Below are positions 16,944-25,777 of a DNA stretch of 64,000 nucleotides, in pieces. The stretch's first letter is position 1. Each line of letters begins with the position of its first letter. The position numbers and the translations under genes were made by a program. Source of the stretch: Rhizobium sp. CB3090 (lineage in GTDB: Bacteria; Pseudomonadota; Alphaproteobacteria; Rhizobiales; Rhizobiaceae); the NCBI RefSeq assembly GCF_029714285.1, contig NZ_CP121663.1:124001-188000 (forward strand). Direction: 5' to 3'. The notes under the pieces were generated by a model. The model had not been told where the DNA came from. It worked only from the letters and a program-made list of their open reading frames with translations, and made no database searches.

Positions 16944-17744
16944 ATGCTGCTCAATTTCGATCGCCTCGGCTGGTGGAAGTATGTGCTTGTGGCGGTGACC
17001 ATCGTGACGGCTGCCTTCCTGCTGCTGCCCATCCTCTTCATCGCCGCGCTTTCCTTCGGATCTTCGCAGTGGCTGATCTTTCCGCCTCCGGGCTGGACGC
17101 TGCAATGGTACAGCCAGCTTTTCGCCGATCCGCAATGGCTGGCATCGGCCTGGACGAGCTTCAGGATCGCCTCGATCGTCACGGTTCTTTCCGTGTTACT
17201 GGGGCTGGTCACCTCCTTCGGCCTGGTGCGCGGAACCTTCATGTTCCGCGACGCGCTGAAAGCGCTTTTCCTGACGCCGATGATCCTGCCCGTCGTCGTC
17301 CTTGCCGTTGCCCTTTACGCCTTCTTCCTGAGGATGGGTCTCGGCGGCACCCTGATCGGCTTTGTCATTTCACACCTCGTTCTGGCACTGCCCTTCTCCA
17401 TTCTTTCCATTTCCAACGCGCTCGAAGGCTTCGACAAATCGATCGAGGATGCAGCGGTGCTCTGCGGCGCCTCGCCCCTTGAGGCGAAGATCAGGGTGAC
17501 CCTACCGGCCATCAGCCATGGACTGTTTTCGGCCGCGGTTTTCTCGTTCCTGACATCCTGGGACGAAGTGGTGGTGGCGATCTTCATGGCAAGCCCCACG
17601 CTACAGACGTTGCCGGTGAAAGTATGGGCCACCCTCCGGCAAGATCTGACGCCGGTCATCGCTGCGGCATCGTCCCTTCTCATCCTCTTGACGATCACTT
17701 TGATGGCGCTTGTCGCTATTGCACGCAAGGTACTGAAATCATGA
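16944..17744 (+). CDS. PotC-like ABC transporter permease
   Basis: 266-aa second permease of the importer, BPD_transp_1 family, about six membrane segments. The EAA motif region ALEGFDKSIEDAAVLCGASP is near residue 150-170. The GGAGGG site ends a few nt before the ATG at 16944. Its stop overlaps the ATPase start (ATGA), so the channel and motor are co-translated. It pairs with the preceding permease as PotC pairs with PotB. Confidence 0.92.
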   Translation: MLLNFDRLGWWKYVLVAVTIVTAAFLLLPILFIAALSFGSSQWLIFPPPGWTLQWYSQLFADPQWLASAWTSFRIASIVTVLSVLLGLVTSFGLVRGTFMFRDALKALFLTPMILPVVVLAVALYAFFLRMGLGGTLIGFVISHLVLALPFSILSISNALEGFDKSIEDAAVLCGASPLEAKIRVTLPAISHGLFSAAVFSFLTSWDEVVVAIFMASPTLQTLPVKVWATLRQDLTPVIAAASSLLILLTITLMALVAIARKVLKS

Positions 17745-18817
17745 ACGAGTCTTTCCTACAGATCAGAGGCATCCGCAAGGAATACGGTCCTGTCGTCGCG
17801 GTGCAAGATGTCAATCTCGAGGTTCAGCGTGGCGAGTTCCTGACCTTTCTCGGACCGTCCGGTTCGGGCAAAAGCACGACGCTCTACATCTTGGCCGGCT
17901 TCGAAAACCCGACGAAAGGCGACATACTCCTCAATGGACAAACGCTGCTGTCTACGCCGTCGCATAAGCGCAATATCGGCATGGTCTTCCAGCGCTATAC
18001 CCTGTTTCCGCATTTGACGGTCGGCGAAAACATCGCTTTTCCCCTTAAGGTACGGCGCAAATCCAAGGCGGAAGTCGACAGCAAGGTGAAGGAAATGCTG
18101 CGGCTTGTCCGGCTTGAAGGATTCGAGGATCGCAAGCCTGCGCAGATGTCGGGGGGCCAGCAGCAGCGCGTCGCGCTCGCCAGGGCTCTCGCCTATGACC
18201 CGCCGGTGCTTTTGATGGACGAGCCGCTTTCTGCGCTCGACAAGAAGCTTCGTGAGGAAATTCAGCACGAGATACGCCGGATCCACCAGCAGACCGAGGT
18301 GACGATCCTTTACGTCACGCACGATCAGGAGGAAGCATTGCGTCTTTCCGATCGCATTGCCGTCTTCTCCAAGGGCGTCATCGACCAAATCGGAACCGGG
18401 CCGGAACTTTACGCCAATCCCCGCACGCGCTTTGTTGCCGAATTCATCGGCGACAGCGATTTTATCTCCTGCGATCTGCTGTCATCGACGGATGGGCACG
18501 CGACGATCTCGCTGGGCGGCGACGCGGTCTTCAGAATCCCCGTGCATGGCAATGCCATTTCCGGCAAGAGGGGAGCCTTGATGCTGAGGCCCGAACGCAT
18601 TCGGTTGTCGCGAAACCGCGTGCAGAAAGGCAGCCTCGCGGCAACTGTCAGCGATATCACTTTCCTCGGCAACAATGTTCATGTTGCCACCGAGACTGCC
18701 GGCGGTGAGGCATTGGCGGTGCGTCTTCCCTTCGGCCATGAGGCCATCACAGGGCTCAGCCGCGGCGAACAGGTGCATTTGGATTTCGATCCGGATGCCG
18801 CTCACGTATTTTGCTGA
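17741..18817 (+). CDS. PotA-like ABC transporter ATPase
   Basis: 358-aa ATPase. Walker A GPSGSGKST (about residues 38-46), Q-loop in MVFQRYTLFPHL, signature SGGQQQR, Walker B LLMDEPLSALD, switch His in VTHDQEEAL. A C-terminal TOBE regulatory region (about 275-350) follows. It energises the PotDBCA-like importer. Start ATG 17741 overlaps the permease stop by 4 nt. The gene continues straight into the semialdehyde dehydrogenase (10 nt gap). Confidence 0.95.
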   Translation: MNESFLQIRGIRKEYGPVVAVQDVNLEVQRGEFLTFLGPSGSGKSTTLYILAGFENPTKGDILLNGQTLLSTPSHKRNIGMVFQRYTLFPHLTVGENIAFPLKVRRKSKAEVDSKVKEMLRLVRLEGFEDRKPAQMSGGQQQRVALARALAYDPPVLLMDEPLSALDKKLREEIQHEIRRIHQQTEVTILYVTHDQEEALRLSDRIAVFSKGVIDQIGTGPELYANPRTRFVAEFIGDSDFISCDLLSSTDGHATISLGGDAVFRIPVHGNAISGKRGALMLRPERIRLSRNRVQKGSLAATVSDITFLGNNVHVATETAGGEALAVRLPFGHEAITGLSRGEQVHLDFDPDAAHVFC

Positions 18818-18827
18818 AAGTCGTCAG

Positions 18828-20282
18828 ATGAAGCTCAATGATCTCTCACTCTTTCGCCAGGCGTGTCCGATCGCGGGCAATTGGATCGAAGCGAAGGATC
18901 ATCAGGCGACGACCATCCGCAATCCGGCCACAGGCGAGGCGCTCGGCGCAGTTCCGGATCTCGGTGCGGCGGAAACCGAGGAGGCAATCCGGACCGCCGT
19001 CGTCGCTCAGAAGCTCTGGGCAAAGAAGACCGCGGGGGAGCGCGCTGCCATACTGAAGGTGTGGCATCGCCTGATGATCGAAAATATCGATGATCTGGCA
19101 ATGATCCTGACGCTGGAGCAGGGAAAGCCCTTGGCCGAGGCTAAGGGGGAGATTGCCTATGGCGCGAGCTTCATCGAATGGTTTGCCGAGGAGGCGAGAC
19201 GCATCAACGGCGAAACCATACCCGGCCATCAGCATGACAAGCGGATACTTGTCCTGCGCCAGCCGGCGGGCGTCGTCGCTGCGATCACGCCCTGGAATTT
19301 TCCAAATGCCATGGTGACCCGCAAGGTCGGCCCGGCGCTTGCCGCCGGCTGCGCAGTTGTTCTGAAGCCAGCGCCGCAGACGCCTTTTTCCGCAATCGCG
19401 CTTGCCGTCCTTGGTGAGCGCGCGGGTCTGCCGCCGGGTCTCCTCAACATCGTCACCGGTGATGCTGTAGCGATTGGCGGAGCGTTGACCGCAAGCCCGG
19501 CGATCAGGGTTCTGACCTTCACCGGCTCCACACGCACGGGCGAACTGCTTTATCGGCAATGTGCGCCGACGATCAAGAAACTCGGTCTCGAGCTTGGCGG
19601 CAATGCCCCATTCATCGTGTTTGACGACGCGGACCTCGACGCTGCGGTCGAGGGTGCGATTATCGCCAAATTTCGCAACAACGGACAAACCTGCGTTTGC
19701 GCCAACCGCCTGTATGTCCAGGATAGCGTCTACGAAGCCTTCGCGGCCAAACTCGCCGACGCCGTTGCAAAATTGAAGGTGGGCAACGGGCTCGATCAAG
19801 GCGTCGTTCTTGGCCCGCTGATCGACCAGAACGCCGTCCTCAAGGTTGAAGTGCACATTCGCGATGCGGTGGCCAATGGCGCCGAAGTCATCTCAGGCGG
19901 CAACCGTCACCCGCTTGGCGGCAACTTCTTTGAGCCGACCGTCCTTCGCAACGTCGACGACAGCATGCAGCTTGCCCGCGAGGAAACCTTTGGGCCCGTC
20001 GCGCCGCTCTTCCGCTTCCGCAACGAGAGCGACGTCATCGAACAGGCAAATGACACCGAGTTCGGTCTTGCCTCCTATTTCTATGCGCGCGATTTGTCGC
20101 GCGTATTCCGGGTGGCGGAAGCACTGGAATACGGGATGGTGGGTGTCAACACCGGCCTGATTTCCACCGCCGAGGCCCCCTTCGGAGGCGTGAAAATGTC
20201 CGGCTTGGGCCGCGAAGGCTCGCGCCACGGCATCGAAGAATATACCGAACTGAAATATGTTTGTTTGGGCGGTATATCGTAG
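18828..20282 (+). CDS. Succinate-semialdehyde-type dehydrogenase
   Basis: 484-aa ALDH of the GabD branch. Catalytic Asn in PWNFPN (about 157), Glu in LELGGNAPF (about 255), Cys in GQTCVCANR (about 289). GabD enzymes oxidise succinate semialdehyde to succinate with NAD(P)+. As the last gene of the cluster it suggests that the degraded compound ends as a C4 or C5 semialdehyde entering the TCA cycle. Start at ATG 18828. Other semialdehydes (glutarate type) are possible. Confidence 0.9.
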   Translation: MKLNDLSLFRQACPIAGNWIEAKDHQATTIRNPATGEALGAVPDLGAAETEEAIRTAVVAQKLWAKKTAGERAAILKVWHRLMIENIDDLAMILTLEQGKPLAEAKGEIAYGASFIEWFAEEARRINGETIPGHQHDKRILVLRQPAGVVAAITPWNFPNAMVTRKVGPALAAGCAVVLKPAPQTPFSAIALAVLGERAGLPPGLLNIVTGDAVAIGGALTASPAIRVLTFTGSTRTGELLYRQCAPTIKKLGLELGGNAPFIVFDDADLDAAVEGAIIAKFRNNGQTCVCANRLYVQDSVYEAFAAKLADAVAKLKVGNGLDQGVVLGPLIDQNAVLKVEVHIRDAVANGAEVISGGNRHPLGGNFFEPTVLRNVDDSMQLAREETFGPVAPLFRFRNESDVIEQANDTEFGLASYFYARDLSRVFRVAEALEYGMVGVNTGLISTAEAPFGGVKMSGLGREGSRHGIEEYTELKYVCLGGIS

Positions 20283-20283
20283 A

Positions 20284-20298
20284 GCTGCCTTCGGCAGC
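20284..20298 (+). terminator. Tetraloop hairpin after the catabolic cluster
   Basis: GCTGCC-TTC-GGCAGC, i.e. a CUUCGG-capped stem, starts 2 nt after the dehydrogenase stop. There is no clear U-run, so it is a possible Rho-assisted terminator or 3'-end protector. Confidence 0.4.
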
Positions 20299-20344
20299 GA
20301 ACGGCGCCACAGTTTCATAGGGATGGTTCCTTCGCATTACTCCA

Positions 20345-21727
20345 TCAGGTGATCGAAGCTGTGCCGCCGGAAAGAGGGGAAAGGCGGCCATCGCCGTCGT
20401 CGCGAACAGGCGGAAGAACGATTTCCACCACAAGGCCATTCGGCGTCCGATCCAGCAACGTCAGTTTCCCGCCATGACCTTTCCTGATGATGCCCTCCGC
20501 AGTCGGAAGCCCAAGGCCAAAACTGCCTCCGACTCCGGTCGTGCGAGCCTCATCCGCTTTGAAGAAGGGCTCCAACACCCGAGCCCTGAGCTCATCCGTC
20601 AGGCCCGGACCATTATCGCTCACTCTTACGAATATCCCTTCGTCGCCCGCGTCCTGCAATTCGATATCGATTTGGGTCGCATAGCGGGAAGCGTTTTCAA
20701 CCAGATTGGATATCGCCCTCGTAATCGCCTCGGATTTGCACATGTATTTTAGCCGTCGAGGCCCGGAAAACCGGACATCGATGCCGGTTTCCGAGAAGTC
20801 CGTCGCAATCGTTTGCAGCAGGCTCGACAGGTCCACTTTCCGGGACGGGACGTTGTGGCCTGCGTTTGTGAGAAACGCCAGACTCTCGTTGATCATGCCA
20901 TCGAGCACGGTCAGATCATGGAGCATCTTGCGCTGAAGCTCGGGCTGCTCGCAGCGCTCCGCGCGCATTCGCAATCGCGTTAGAGGTGTTCTGAGATCGT
21001 GGCTGATCGAACTCAGCATTCGCGTCCGACTTTCCGCCATTTGCAATATCCGGCTGCGCATGGTGTTGAGCGATGCGGCGAGGCTTCGAATCTCGGAGCT
21101 GCCTTCCGCCACGAACGGCTTTTCCAGACTGTCATCGGTACTTGCGCGTTCCGCCGCCGCTGCAAAGCGGCCCATCGGCCTGATGATCAGCCAACTGCTG
21201 ACATAGGCGAGCACGATCAGCGGAATGACAATTTTCAGAATTCCACTTGCGACTGCGGGGAAGAACCACAAGGACCGGGAGAAGACGGGCATATGAAAAA
21301 CAAGAGCCCGTTCCTGGTCGACCTTCACGATGAGGGGAACGGATATCGCTTCCTTATCAAAAAGATGACGCAGGCCGTCGAAGAAGTCGTCTTCCAGAGC
21401 GCGTCGCGTTCTCGCGAGAATGTCGGCCGATGTCGCCTCGGCCTCGTCGCGCGTAGAGAGCTGGCCTGCCGGCAGCTTTTCCACCGAGATGTGCAATTTC
21501 GCGGCCAAGCTCAGAGCTGCTGCCTCCTCTTCAGGAGAACGGGCCTCTCGGAATTGATCGGCCACACGCTCGATCCGTCCCGCCAGCAAGCCGATCGCCA
21601 TGCCTTTGTCGTGACGCCCGTAGATAAACGGCTCTGTGGTCGCAGCGACCACGGACACGAGAACGATCAGCAGGAATGCCAGCACGAGGATCTGAGTGCG
21701 GATGGAGGCCATGCGGAGACTTTTCAC
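20345..21727 (-). CDS. Sensor histidine kinase
   Basis: 460 aa. TM1 about residues 10-30; periplasmic domain about 32-155; TM2 about 160-182; HAMP; HisKA with SHDLRTPLTRL (phospho-His); HATPase with NLVENASRY, DNGPG and GLGLP boxes. The ATG overlaps the stop of the response-regulator gene by 4 nt, so the pair is one operon. The periplasmic sensing domain is not one I recognise. It is convergent with the catabolic cluster, so a functional link is uncertain. Confidence 0.94.
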   Translation of the reverse strand: MKSLRMASIRTQILVLAFLLIVLVSVVAATTEPFIYGRHDKGMAIGLLAGRIERVADQFREARSPEEEAAALSLAAKLHISVEKLPAGQLSTRDEAEATSADILARTRRALEDDFFDGLRHLFDKEAISVPLIVKVDQERALVFHMPVFSRSLWFFPAVASGILKIVIPLIVLAYVSSWLIIRPMGRFAAAAERASTDDSLEKPFVAEGSSEIRSLAASLNTMRSRILQMAESRTRMLSSISHDLRTPLTRLRMRAERCEQPELQRKMLHDLTVLDGMINESLAFLTNAGHNVPSRKVDLSSLLQTIATDFSETGIDVRFSGPRRLKYMCKSEAITRAISNLVENASRYATQIDIELQDAGDEGIFVRVSDNGPGLTDELRARVLEPFFKADEARTTGVGGSFGLGLPTAEGIIRKGHGGKLTLLDRTPNGLVVEIVLPPVRDDGDGRLSPLSGGTASIT

Positions 21728-22446
21728 GGCAATTTCTCCACCATGACTGCGAAGAGATAGCCGCCCAGCCGGACAGTCTTGATGAACGTCGGGTCCTTGA
21801 GGTTCGGTTCGATCTTCTGTCGTATCCTGCTGATGTGGACATCGATGCTGCGTTCGACCGGTCCGGCCGATCCGGCATGCGTCATGGACAGAAGCTGGTC
21901 GCGGGTCAGCACTTTGTTCGGATTGGTGCAGAACGCCCAGAGAAGATCGAACTCGGCTGTCGTCATCGACACTTCATCGCCTTCGGCGTCGAACAGTTGC
22001 CGGCTGTTCGGATCGATGCGCCATCCTGCAAAAGTCAGTGGTCCGGATACCTCTTCCTCTCGCCGGGAAAAAGACGCGCGGCGCAGAATGCTTTTGATGC
22101 GGGCGAGCAGTTCGCGGGAGTTGAATGGCTTGGTGACATAATCATCGGCACCCAGTTCAAGCCCAAGAATACGATCGATATCCTCCCGCCGTGCGGTCAA
22201 CATCAAAATGGGGATGGAGCGCGTCGCCCGAAGACGCATGCAAATGCTGAATCCATCCTCACCCGGCAGCATGCCGTCAAGCACGATCAGGTCGAACCTA
22301 TGAAGACGGAGCAGTCGGTCCATCTCGGCGCCATTGGCGACAGATTGGGCAGTGAAACCGTTGTCGGTCACCAACTCGACCAGCATGGCTGCGATATCGG
22401 CGTCGTCTTCGACGATGAGAATATTGGATTGCTCGTAAAGCGCCAT
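21724..22446 (-). CDS. OmpR-family response regulator
   Basis: 240 aa. The receiver domain has acidic pocket VEDDAD and phospho-Asp in VLDGMLPGEDG (about residue 55), Thr in MLTARRED and Lys in YVTKPFNS. A winged-helix DNA-binding domain follows (about 140-235, ending FIKTVRLGGYLFAV). The ATG at 22446 has AAGG 8 nt upstream; a longer frame upstream starts within non-conserved sequence. It is translationally coupled to the kinase and transcribed away from the Omp25-like gene at 22836. Confidence 0.95.
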   Translation of the reverse strand: MALYEQSNILIVEDDADIAAMLVELVTDNGFTAQSVANGAEMDRLLRLHRFDLIVLDGMLPGEDGFSICMRLRATRSIPILMLTARREDIDRILGLELGADDYVTKPFNSRELLARIKSILRRASFSRREEEVSGPLTFAGWRIDPNSRQLFDAEGDEVSMTTAEFDLLWAFCTNPNKVLTRDQLLSMTHAGSAGPVERSIDVHISRIRQKIEPNLKDPTFIKTVRLGGYLFAVMVEKLP

Positions 22447-22835
22447 TTCAAGTGCCTTTCCGTGGTTCGAGTGAGCCCCTCGAGCCTCCGTCATTTCAGC
22501 AATGATTATGTTTGCATGCGGGTAGATCACGCCAGCAACTCCGATGACTGGAAGTCATAAAGATAGCAAAGGAATTCGTGGCGCTGTGTTTGGAAATGTT
22601 GAGATATGTTGCGGAGCTGACGGAGTCTCGGGGGCTGTCGAGATGGAGGCGTGCAGGAAAATCGTGATTTGGTTCGGGATGGCCGGGCGATCGGACAACC
22701 TTCGCATACGTCCTCGCAACATAACTTAACATCAAAAGACACTCCGCAATCTCGGCTCGGGGCATGGTGCATCGTCACGAGCGGGTCGAGCGCTTTGCCT
22801 CGCCCTCTCCCTCGCAAACAAGATGGGGCATCCCT
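22447..22835. other. Divergent intergenic region
   Basis: 389 nt between the response-regulator gene and the outer-membrane gene. It should hold both promoters. I see no gene, RNA or distinctive repeat. Confidence 0.5.
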
Positions 22836-23453
22836 ATGGATTTCAGAATATTCGCTTTCGGCGCCTTCGTTCTCTCCCTGGCAGCGCCGGCCATGGCTGC
22901 CGACATGACCTTCCAGCAGCCTGCACCGCAGCCGGAGCAACAGAACTATTCGACCTTTGACTGGTCCGGCTTCTATCTTGGTGCCCAGGGCGGATATACT
23001 TGGAATAAAGCAACCTATTTGGGCCTGGATCAGACCCTCAACAGCGGATCGGCTGGAGTCCATGCCGGCTATAACTTTCAAACCGGAAGCATCGTTTACG
23101 GCATCGAGAACGACTTCAACTACAACTTCGAAAAAGGTGACGAAGCCAAACTCGAATGGGATGCCTCCGGCCGCGCCCGCGTGGGCTACGCGCGGGACCG
23201 AAATCTCATTTTCGCGACGGCGGGTCTTGCGGCGGCGGGCGGCAAGGTCGATGTTCCCGCAGTCGGCAAAAAAGACGATATCCTGATCGGCTGGACGGCA
23301 GGTGGCGGCATTGAGCACGCGCTCACCGACAATATCCTCGTACGCGGCGAATATCGCTATTCCGATTTCGGGAACAAGGACTTTGGTTCTGGAATCGGGA
23401 AAGTCTCGGCCGACCAGCAAAAGATTACTATTGGTGCAAGCTACAAGTTCTGA
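22836..23453 (+). CDS. Omp25/Omp31-like outer-membrane beta-barrel protein
   Basis: 205 aa. A signal peptide ends AMA|AD (about residue 22). A Pro/Gln-rich linker is followed by the family hallmark WSGFYLGAQGGYTWNKA and repeated amphipathic strands ending in KITIGASYKF, with the terminal Phe for BAM-dependent insertion. This is an eight-stranded barrel of the Brucella/rhizobial Omp25/31 kind, with structural or adhesion roles. It is monocistronic, divergent from a two-component system that may or may not control it. Confidence 0.92.
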   Translation: MDFRIFAFGAFVLSLAAPAMAADMTFQQPAPQPEQQNYSTFDWSGFYLGAQGGYTWNKATYLGLDQTLNSGSAGVHAGYNFQTGSIVYGIENDFNYNFEKGDEAKLEWDASGRARVGYARDRNLIFATAGLAAAGGKVDVPAVGKKDDILIGWTAGGGIEHALTDNILVRGEYRYSDFGNKDFGSGIGKVSADQQKITIGASYKF

Positions 23454-23649
23454 GAGACGGCTTGGAACATTTTCTGATCGCTGCTTCGCCCAAACTATTG
23501 CGGGCGAAGACATCGAGCCGCCAGTTACATGGCACGCACGCGTTCATGAAAGAACGGCCGGCAAACTTGAGCGCGAGATCATAATCTCTCTGGCTCAAGT
23601 TGCCGACAGTTAGGAACTACTGAATGTAAATGGCTGCCGTCATTTTCAA

Positions 23650-24471
23650 TCAGACGGTAAGCAGGTCGCTCGTCGTGGTGTCATCCTGGTAGTTCGAGGC
23701 GAACAGCGAGCTGAAATCCGGAGCTGGCGGCGGTCCAGCCTTCATCGCGGTCTCGAACTGGCTCTCGGTCAGGGAGCCCGAACTTGTCGTATCGAGACTT
23801 TCGAACATATTCGTTGCCTGGTCCTCGCTCACGTCAGACGGACGCGCGGCGACGAATTCGGCTTCGCTGACGCTGCCATCACCATCCGTATCCATTGCGG
23901 TGAACGTGCTGGAGATCTGGCTGTCGTCCGGCGCTTCCTCAGAGGGCGGAGCCGGCGGCTGTCCATTGGACTGCATCGCGCTTGCCAACTGGTCCGTCGT
24001 CAACGATCCGCTGTTGCTGGTATCGAAGCTTTGAAACAGCGTAGTCGCCTGATCTTCGCTCACGTCGGACGGACGCGCGGCGACGAATTCCGCTTCGGTG
24101 ATGCTGCCGTCACCATTCGTATCCATCTTAGCGATCATATCGCTCTGGCTGCCGCCCTGACCGTTGGGTCCGCCAGACTGCTGAGCAGACGATGTACTGC
24201 TGGAGCTGTCATCCGAATCCGAGCTGGAATCGTCGCCCGAAGCGTTTGCCTGCAGATTGAGCATGATGTTCATGAGCTGCGAAACAAGCTGCTCGGCCGT
24301 CGATATCAAGGACTGATCATCCGTCGAAGAAGACGAAGAGGACGATGAGCTTTTGCTGGACGAACTGCTGCCGAGAATGGAAGACACGGAATCGTCCGAT
24401 GAGGACGATGTCGAGCCGGATCTTTGATACTGATAGTAATTATTTGATAAAACAGATGAAATGCTCGTCAA
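23650..24471 (-). CDS. Serine-rich EF-hand calcium-binding protein
   Basis: About 273 aa. The N-terminal third is very rich in Ser/Asp (long poly-Ser tract). The C-terminal half carries two tandem units, each with one canonical and one weaker EF-hand loop: DTNGDGSITEAE, DTSNSGSLTTDQ, DTDGDGSVSEAE, DTTSSGSLTESQ. The unit core EAEFVAARPSDVSEDQAT is identical in both copies. There is no signal peptide. GGAGG followed by five C precedes a TTG at 24471, giving a start (M)TSISSVLSNN; a GTG nine codons upstream (24498) is the alternative. The function is unknown; extracellular calcium-binding proteins such as calsymin are a loose rhizobial parallel. Confidence 0.85.
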   Translation of the reverse strand: MTSISSVLSNNYYQYQRSGSTSSSSDDSVSSILGSSSSSKSSSSSSSSSTDDQSLISTAEQLVSQLMNIMLNLQANASGDDSSSDSDDSSSSTSSAQQSGGPNGQGGSQSDMIAKMDTNGDGSITEAEFVAARPSDVSEDQATTLFQSFDTSNSGSLTTDQLASAMQSNGQPPAPPSEEAPDDSQISSTFTAMDTDGDGSVSEAEFVAARPSDVSEDQATNMFESLDTTSSGSLTESQFETAMKAGPPPAPDFSSLFASNYQDDTTTSDLLTV

Positions 24472-24965
24472 GGGGGCCTCCAGATGCGAGCGTTGCACGG
24501 ACTCCGGTTTTTACGCTTACATGACTCTACGCTTGCCATGCCGCGTTGGATGAACGCGGCAGTGCGTCTTTCGACATCAATGCAGACGGATAGAGTTGCC
24601 GAATACTGGAGGCCAAGCTTTTTCCGGATCCTCGCTTGCGCCGAAGCGCGCCTGGAAGACGGATGAAAAGATAAGCCATGACAGTTGCCGCCATCATGGC
24701 GTTATCCGCAGTCCGCATTCTCGATCTGGTACTCCCCAACGGCCTGAAACTGCACAGGCAAACTTGTGCGAACCTTGTAAAGTCCGGCCGTTATGCCGAT
24801 TTCGAGTTCCTTAGCTGGGGGCGTTGGGGCTGCGAGAGGCATGGATCACATCGAGCTGCCAAGCCGAGTTCGCCAGAAACAAAATTCAATAATTCGGCAC
24901 ACACAGAAACAACGAATCTTCCTAGATTCCGCCGGGGCGCCCGTAACGGAAAAGGGATATGGCGA
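24472..24965. other. Intergenic region without recognised genes
   Basis: 494 nt between the EF-hand gene and the glycosyltransferase-like gene. Open frames exist on both strands (one joins the downstream gene in frame from 24678) but lack good start signals and recognisable protein content. AAAGGGA near 24950 serves the gene at 24966. Confidence 0.5.
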
Positions 24966-25724
24966 ATGACGGAAAATCGACTGGTCTTCATAGCCACCCC
25001 CTGTTTCGGCGGCATGGTTGCCAAGGACTATATGCAATCCATCATTTCGCTGATGCAGGTCGGTGGGCAATCCGGTGTGCAATTGACGCTGGCGTTGCTC
25101 GGCAACGATGCGCTGATCACCCGCAGCCGCAACACGCTCGTATCGCATTTTCTCAATGATACAGCGGCGACCCATATGCTGTTCATCGATGCGGATATCA
25201 GCTTCGAACCGGAACAGGTGATGCGGCTGTTGAGTGCCGACAAGGATGTGGTCGCGGCTATGTATCCCATCAAGGACTACGACTGGAGCAATGCTGCAAA
25301 GGCACCCTCACGGAGCGCTGAAACTCTGGCGGAAGCGGCATTGCATTACGTAGGCACGCCGCTGACCGGTCCGGGCGCTGAACGGGATGGCGATTTCGTC
25401 ACCGCGATCTATGCGGGCACCGGCATGCTTCTCATCAAGCGCGCCGTCATCGAAAAGATGATCGCAGCCTATCCCGACTTGCGTTACGACGCGATCCACG
25501 CCTATCCCGGCACCAAACGCACGCCGGCCACGCAATATGCGCTGTTCGAGTGCCTTATCGAGGAACAAACCGGCATCTACCTCAGCGAAGACTTTGCCTT
25601 CTGTCATCGCTGGCGAGCTCTTGGCGGAGAGATTTGGCTTGATACCGGCAGCAAGCTCAGCCACACCGGCGCTCATCGTTTCGCTGGCAACCCTCGGCCG
25701 CGTTATGACGCGATAGGCGCCTGA
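24966..25724 (+). CDS. Glycosyltransferase-like protein
   Basis: 252 aa. The nucleotide-sugar-binding-like core includes LITRSRNTLVSHFL and the DxD-type motif of HMLFIDADISFEPEQV, followed by AAMYPIKDYDW and IYAGTGMLLIKR. This resembles GT-A fold (family 2-like) proteins of alphaproteobacteria with unassigned acceptors. There is no TM segment. The ATG at 24966 has AAAGGGA upstream; a longer in-frame extension to 24678 has no conserved features. It stands alone and is convergent with the siderophore operon. Confidence 0.75.
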   Translation: MTENRLVFIATPCFGGMVAKDYMQSIISLMQVGGQSGVQLTLALLGNDALITRSRNTLVSHFLNDTAATHMLFIDADISFEPEQVMRLLSADKDVVAAMYPIKDYDWSNAAKAPSRSAETLAEAALHYVGTPLTGPGAERDGDFVTAIYAGTGMLLIKRAVIEKMIAAYPDLRYDAIHAYPGTKRTPATQYALFECLIEEQTGIYLSEDFAFCHRWRALGGEIWLDTGSKLSHTGAHRFAGNPRPRYDAIGA

Positions 25725-25777
25725 AAAAGCGCCGAACGACCCGTTCACGAACGGCACTACCGGCCCGCTACGGGTTC

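Noticed and set aside
24678..24965. N-terminal extension of the glycosyltransferase-like protein
   Set aside because: The extension has no conserved features, and a good ribosome-binding site directly precedes the ATG at 24966.
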